The notes under the pieces were generated by a model. The model did not search any database, was not told the origin of the DNA, and saw only the letters and a program-made list of their open reading frames with translations. The position numbers were made by a program, and so were the translations under genes. Positions 59,917 through 64,000 of a stretch of DNA of 64,000 nucleotides are shown here, in pieces; position 1 is the first letter of the stretch; each line of letters opens with the position of its first letter. The stretch is from Streptomyces sp. CB01249. GTDB taxonomy: Bacteria; Actinomycetota; Actinomycetes; Streptomycetales; Streptomycetaceae. The DNA lies in assembly GCF_001905735.1 (NCBI RefSeq), contig NZ_LISW01000004.1, forward strand, positions 62,001 through 126,000, in the 5' to 3' direction.

Positions 59917-61422
59917 TCAGCTGTCGCCCTTGCGCTCCCCCAGGGTGACTTCGGCCGTTGCCGTCTTGCCGTCGCGCTCGTAGGTCAGGGTGACCCGGTC
60001 GCCCGGCTTGTGGGTCCAGATCTCGCCGATCAGGGTGGGGCCGCTGTCGACGGGGGTGTCGTTGAACTTCGTGATGACGTCGCCCGCGCGCAGGCCCGCC
60101 TTGGCGGCCGGACCGTCCTTCGTGACCGCCTCAGTGCCGCCCGTGCCCTGGTCCGCGATGACGGCGCCGTCGCCCTTCTCGTCCATCGTCACCGTGGCAC
60201 CGATGACCGGGTAGACGGGCTGGCCGGTCTTGATCAGCTGCCGGGCGACGGTCGACGCCTGGTTGATCGGGATCGCGAAGCCGAGGCCGATGGAGCCCGC
60301 CTGGCTCTGGCCGGAGCTGCCGGTCGACTGGATCGCCGAGTTGATGCCGATGACCGCGCCGCCCGAGCTGAGCAGCGGGCCGCCGGAGTTGCCCGGGTTG
60401 ATCGAGGCGTCGGTCTGCAGGGCGCTCATGTACGAGTTGCTGCCGCCGTTGCCGTCACCGGAGGCGACCGGGCGGTTCTTCGCGCTGATGATGCCCGTGG
60501 TGACCGTGTTGGACAGGCCGAACGGGGCACCGATCGCGATCGTGGAGTCGCCGACCGCCACCTGGTCCGAGTTGCCCAGCGGCAGCGGGGTCAGGGACTG
60601 CGGCGGGTTCTTCAGCTTGATGACGGCCACGTCGTAGCCCTGGGCCCGGCCGACCACCTCGGCGTCGTACTTCTTGCCGTTGGAGAACGTCGCCGTGAGC
60701 TGGCCGCTGTCCGCTGCGGAGGCCACCACGTGGTTGTTCGTGAGGATGTGGCCTTCCTTGTCGTACACGAAGCCGGTGCCCGTACCGCCCTCGCCGTCAC
60801 CGCCCTGCGCCTCGATCGTCACGACGCTCGGCAGCGCCTTGGCGGCCACACCGGCGACCGTGCCCGAGTCGCGCTTGAGGTCCTGCGGGTTCGCCGAGGC
60901 GGAGACCGTGGTCGAGCCCGAGCCGTCGTTGCGGTCCGCGGCCCAGTAGCCGAGGGCACCGCCGATGCCGCCCGCCACGAGCGCCGCCACCACCACGGCG
61001 GCCACCAGACCGCCCGCACCGCGCTTGCGCGGCGCCTCGGGCGTGTGCGTTGCGCCGGGCGGGCCCCAGACCGGGCCGCCACCGCCGCCGTGCGCCCCCT
61101 GGGCGTACGCCGGGACGGCGGGCGGCGGCGGGGGCCAGCCCGCGTCGGCCGCGGACTGCGGCGGGGGCGGGGGCGCGTACTGCGGGTTCGTCGGGAAGGC
61201 GGCCGTCTGCGCGGTCGCGGGGTCCGGCGAAGAAGGGACGGGGGCGGGCTGCTGGTCCGGCGCCTGCGCGACCGGCTGCTGCCGGGTGGCCGTCTCGTCC
61301 GGGTGGGAGGCGGCGGGGGGCGCGTCCTCGGGGTGCGCCTGGGGAGCGTCGGCCGGCACGGGAGGTACGGACGGGGCGGCCTCGGCCGCGTTGCCCTCGT
61401 TGCCCTCGTTCTCGGTGCTCAC
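59917..61422 (-). CDS. HtrA/DegP-type (S1C) serine protease with PDZ domain
   Basis: A 501-residue membrane-anchored protease. The first ~135 residues are a Pro/Ala/Gln-rich cytoplasmic tail, then one membrane helix (GGLVAAVVVAALVAGG). The trypsin-like domain has the full triad: H231 in LTNNHVVAS, D264 in GYDVAVIKL and S346 in INPGNSGGPLLSS. A PDZ domain ends the protein (GPAAKAGLRAGDVITKFNDT). It degrades or refolds damaged proteins outside the membrane and is usually induced by envelope stress. Confidence 0.96.
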   Translation of the reverse strand: MSTENEGNEGNAAEAAPSVPPVPADAPQAHPEDAPPAASHPDETATRQQPVAQAPDQQPAPVPSSPDPATAQTAAFPTNPQYAPPPPPQSAADAGWPPPPPAVPAYAQGAHGGGGGPVWGPPGATHTPEAPRKRGAGGLVAAVVVAALVAGGIGGALGYWAADRNDGSGSTTVSASANPQDLKRDSGTVAGVAAKALPSVVTIEAQGGDGEGGTGTGFVYDKEGHILTNNHVVASAADSGQLTATFSNGKKYDAEVVGRAQGYDVAVIKLKNPPQSLTPLPLGNSDQVAVGDSTIAIGAPFGLSNTVTTGIISAKNRPVASGDGNGGSNSYMSALQTDASINPGNSGGPLLSSGGAVIGINSAIQSTGSSGQSQAGSIGLGFAIPINQASTVARQLIKTGQPVYPVIGATVTMDEKGDGAVIADQGTGGTEAVTKDGPAAKAGLRAGDVITKFNDTPVDSGPTLIGEIWTHKPGDRVTLTYERDGKTATAEVTLGERKGDS

Positions 61423-61612
61423 AGCTCTTTACTCCTCGGTTCCACATCAGTCATTCGGCAAGAGATCCGCTGTGTACGTGTCCGCAGTCAGCTTTTCCCA
61501 CGACACGTCAGGCCACTGTAAGCAGGAGCTGTGCATCTGCGCACGACCCTTACATCGGACAAAACGGCCCGGCGTCGCAAGGTGTGCACGGCCGTGTTCC
61601 CGCGGTGACACC

Positions 61613-62461
61613 ATGAACCGGGTGAACCGAGCACGGCAGCAGCACCCCATGCAGCGTCCCATCCAGGTCATCGCACACCGGGGCGCGTCCGACGACGCCC
61701 CCGAGCACACCCTCGCCGCGTACCGGAAGGCGATCGAGGACGGTGCCGACGCCCTGGAGTGCGACGTACGGCTCACCGCCGACGGCCACCTCGTCTGCGT
61801 ACACGACCGCCGGGTGAACCGTACGTCCAACGGGCGCGGCGCGGTCTCCGCCCTGGAGCTGAACGCCCTCGCCGCCCTCGACTTCGGCTCCTGGAAGGAC
61901 CGCGACGAGACGGAGTCGCCGGACTGGGACCCGGTGCCCGGCGAGCTCACCTCCGTACTCACCCTGGAACGCCTGCTCGAACTCCTCGTGGAGACGCGGG
62001 CGTCCGGGCGGCCGCTCCAGCTGGCGATCGAGACCAAGCACCCGACCCGCTGGGCGGGACAGGTCGAGGAGCGCCTTCTGCACCTGCTGAAACGCTTCGA
62101 GCTCGACGCGCCGCCACCGGCCGGCACCCCTTCGCCGGTCCGCGTCATGAGCTTCTCGGCCCGCTCGCTGCACCGCGTCCGGGCGGCCGTGCCCCATCTG
62201 CCCACCGTGTACCTGATGCAGTTCGTGTCGCCCCGGCTGCGCGACGGACGGCTGCCCGCCGGGGCACGGGTCGCCGGACCCAGCGTCCGGATCGTACGCA
62301 GCCACCCCGGCTACATCGAACGCCTGCACCGGGCCGGACACCGGGCGCACGTCTGGACGGTCAACGAACCGGAGGACGTCGAGCTCTGCGTACGGCTCGG
62401 AGTCGAGGCGATCATCACCAACCGCCCCAAGCAGGTCCTGGCCCAGCTCGGCCGTTCGTGA
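61613..62461 (+). CDS. Glycerophosphodiester phosphodiesterase
   Basis: A 282-residue GDPD-family enzyme that splits glycerophosphodiesters to glycerol-3-phosphate and an alcohol. Motifs: IAHRGASDDAPEHTLAAY, GADALECDVRLTADGHLVCV with HDRRVNRTSNG, AIETKHPTRW, and the C-terminal VWTVNEPEDVELCVRLGVEA with IITNRP. There is no signal peptide, so it should be cytosolic. An internal ATG at 61649 gives a start closer to the conserved domain. Confidence 0.93.
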   Translation: MNRVNRARQQHPMQRPIQVIAHRGASDDAPEHTLAAYRKAIEDGADALECDVRLTADGHLVCVHDRRVNRTSNGRGAVSALELNALAALDFGSWKDRDETESPDWDPVPGELTSVLTLERLLELLVETRASGRPLQLAIETKHPTRWAGQVEERLLHLLKRFELDAPPPAGTPSPVRVMSFSARSLHRVRAAVPHLPTVYLMQFVSPRLRDGRLPAGARVAGPSVRIVRSHPGYIERLHRAGHRAHVWTVNEPEDVELCVRLGVEAIITNRPKQVLAQLGRS

Positions 62462-62703
62462 CCGCGGCGCACCCTTACCGCGACGCACCTCTACCGCGGC
62501 GCCCCCTTTGCACAGGAACGCACCTTTACGTATGAACGCATCAGCCCATCTGCTCATCAGGAGATCAACTACAGGGAGTACACCGGCGCACTCGGACTGT
62601 GCCTGTTCGTGACGAGTGCGTCACTGACAGCCCCTTGGCCGGTTTCCGGCACAGCTCAGGAGGGCATCCACTCCGTGGCGTGGGGGCAAAGGAGGTCTCG
62701 GGG

Positions 62704-63285
62704 GTGGCGTTGGTGGTGGCACAGGAGGTGCCCACGTCGTCGAGCATGGCCGTTCCCCATGGTCCTGCGGGCGTGGGCCAGGCGCGGCACCGGATGCGCG
62801 AGCAGTTGCGCAGCCACGGGGTGTCGGATTCGGTCGTCGACGATGCGGTGCTGATTCTTTCCGAACTGCTCAGCAATGCCTGCCGGCACGGCAGGCCGCT
62901 GGGCTGGCAGACCGAGACGGGCGACGGCGACGTGCGCGCCGCCTGGCGTGTCGACAGGACGGGCGGACTGACCGTCGAGGTGACGGACGGCGGCGGCCCG
63001 ACCCGGCCGATTCCGGCCACCCCCTCGGTGACCGCTCGCGGCGGCCGGGGGCTCAACATCATCAGCGCCCTGGCCCAGGAGTGGGGCGTACGGGACGACG
63101 CACCGGGCGAGGTCACCGTCTGGGTGCTGGTCGACGGGGGCCACGGCTCCCACGGCGCGCGGGGCAGCGGGCGACCGGCCGGGATGACCGGGCTGGCGGC
63201 CGCACCGAAGGCCACCGTCGTACCGGGGCTCGAAGGGCTGGATTTCAGCGGCGCGTTCGACGACGCGTTCGATGACGCGGGCTGA
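62704..63285 (+). CDS. RsbW-like ATP-binding (HATPase) protein
   Basis: A 193-residue anti-sigma-type ATPase. It has the N box LILSELLSNACRHGRP, G1 box VEVTDGGGPTRPI and G2 box TARGGRGLNIISALAQ. Such proteins bind sigma factors or anti-anti-sigma proteins as ATP-dependent switches. The C-terminal ~45 residues are a Gly/Ala/Asp tail (GLDFSGAFDDAFDDAG). GTG at 62704 is chosen because AAGGAGG lies about 8 bp upstream. Confidence 0.9.
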   Translation: MALVVAQEVPTSSSMAVPHGPAGVGQARHRMREQLRSHGVSDSVVDDAVLILSELLSNACRHGRPLGWQTETGDGDVRAAWRVDRTGGLTVEVTDGGGPTRPIPATPSVTARGGRGLNIISALAQEWGVRDDAPGEVTVWVLVDGGHGSHGARGSGRPAGMTGLAAAPKATVVPGLEGLDFSGAFDDAFDDAG

Positions 63286-63406
63286 ACACCCGAGCGGGGC
63301 CGTGCGGGTCGTGTACGTGAACCGGGTCGGCCGTACGCGCGGTGGTGCCCGGGGCGACTAGGCTCGCGGGCCAGACCGCACTGTCGCAATCGGGAGTAAG
63401 CCCACC

Positions 63407-64000
63407 ATGGCGAAGAAGCGCCCTCAGACCAAGGCCGGGAAGCAGCAGCTCAAGGACGGCGAGATCCCGGTGGTCGGGGCTCGTGAGCCCTGCCCGTGCG
63501 GTTCGGGCCGCCGCTACAAGGCGTGTCACGGCCGCGCCGCGGCACAGGCGGTGACCGAGCTGGTCCAGCGTCCGTTCGAGGGCCTGGCCGGGGAGTGCGA
63601 CTGGGTCGCGCTGCGCGAGCTGGTCCCGGCGGCCACGGCCGGGCTGACGCTCAAGGGCGGCCTGCCCGAGGGCGTGCCGTCGGTGACGCTCGCGACGGTC
63701 CTGCCGATGGCGTGGCCCGCCCTGCGCCGCGACGACGGCTCCGTCCTGCTCGCCCTGCAGAACGACACCTCCTCCGGCGACCTCAGCCGGGACCTCGCGG
63801 ACACGCTGAGCCGCGCGCTGGAGGCGGAGCCCGGTTCGCCCGTGGCCGCCCGCCGCGTGCCGGCCGACGGACCCCGGCTGCAGGACCTCCTGGACACCGA
63901 GGCGCCCTTCGAGCCGGTCGTCCACTCCGGCTTCGAGTTCTGGGTGCCGGACTCGGAGAACGCCACGGCCGAGGTGTCCGCCTCGCTCGAACGCGCGAAC
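63407..64000 (+). CDS. DUF5926-family protein with SEC-C motif (partial, runs off the window)
   Basis: The first 198 residues are visible; the gene continues beyond base 64000. The basic start AKKRPQTKAGKQQLKDGE is followed by the SEC-C zinc motif PCPCGSGRRYKACHGR (C-x-C...C-H) that in SecA contacts SecB and ribosomes. The rest follows the actinobacterial DUF5926 pattern (GFEFWVPDSENATAEVSASL). Function is unknown. Confidence 0.9.
   Translation, partial: MAKKRPQTKAGKQQLKDGEIPVVGAREPCPCGSGRRYKACHGRAAAQAVTELVQRPFEGLAGECDWVALRELVPAATAGLTLKGGLPEGVPSVTLATVLPMAWPALRRDDGSVLLALQNDTSSGDLSRDLADTLSRALEAEPGSPVAARRVPADGPRLQDLLDTEAPFEPVVHSGFEFWVPDSENATAEVSASLERAN

Noticed and set aside
12000..64000. Search for a biosynthetic gene cluster, prophage or CRISPR array
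   Set aside because: No PKS/NRPS modules, phage structural genes, cas genes or regular spacer arrays were seen.

Overview
The window is a stretch of chromosome from a Streptomyces or a very close relative. The evidence is uniformly very GC-rich coding sequence with GTG starts, actinobacterial families (tandem SigB-type sigma factors, a Dabb protein, an F420-type PPOX protein, a subtilisin-inhibitor homologue, a DUF5926 protein) and a core gene order I recognise from Streptomyces (purD-dnaX-SRP RNA-tRNA-Ser, then upp, tadA and the sigma factor pair). No complete biosynthetic cluster, CRISPR array or intact prophage is visible.

Layout. 1-7.4 kb: a dimethylformamidase-beta-like protein, an M48-like protein with a lost active site, purD, dnaX and the SRP RNA. 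7.5-11.64 kb: a tRNA-Ser(GGA) gene carrying a small integrated element bounded by a 60-bp exact direct repeat; it holds a CoiA-like gene, decayed reading frames, an IS5-type transposase scrap and a ParB-fold gene, but no integrase. 11.7-19 kb: a secreted protein, a sulfur-binding-domain/HNH restriction nuclease, a seryl-tRNA synthetase of non-actinobacterial type, a TerD-PD-(D/E)XK fusion and a HhH-GPD glycosylase. 19-25.3 kb: housekeeping and RNA-modification genes (upp, tadA, a KamB/NpmA-like 16S rRNA methyltransferase, a SpoU methyltransferase, a DUF371/RsmI-like fusion), with a 162-bp terminal-inverted-repeat element between two of them. 25.6-28.7 kb: small proteins and two paralogous SigB-family sigma factors. 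28.9-33.1 kb: MarR, an MFS pump and a YceI protein, the last two sharing an unusual extra beta-sandwich domain. 33-44.9 kb: oxidoreductases, TetR, a secreted phosphatase/nuclease, a two-gene glycosyltransferase operon, MOSC, a PurO-like IMP cyclohydrolase, a two-component system and an amidohydrolase/DUF2797 pair. 45.8-48.6 kb: an ECF41-type sigma factor with its FAD oxidoreductase and a lipoprotein. 48.6-51.1 kb: a truncated anti-sigma-like ATPase, a frameshifted XRE regulator, an Imm1-like protein and tRNA-Arg and tRNA-Ser. 51.2-64 kb: a protease inhibitor homologue, a 1459-residue PAS/pseudo-kinase/pseudo-receiver protein, an acyl-CoA synthetase, a SigE-family sigma factor, a secreted low-complexity protein, tRNA-Trp-like and tRNA-Ser, an HtrA protease, a GDPD phosphodiesterase, an RsbW-like ATPase and the start of a DUF5926 gene.

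Common themes. Serine decoding is over-represented: four different tRNA-Ser genes (GGA, CGA, GCU, UGA), a full isoacceptor set, plus a seryl-tRNA synthetase. Genes around 22-25 kb modify RNA. Genes at 13.7-18.3 kb look like defence or stress functions around the unusual synthetase. All functional statements are from reading the sequence; no database search was run.
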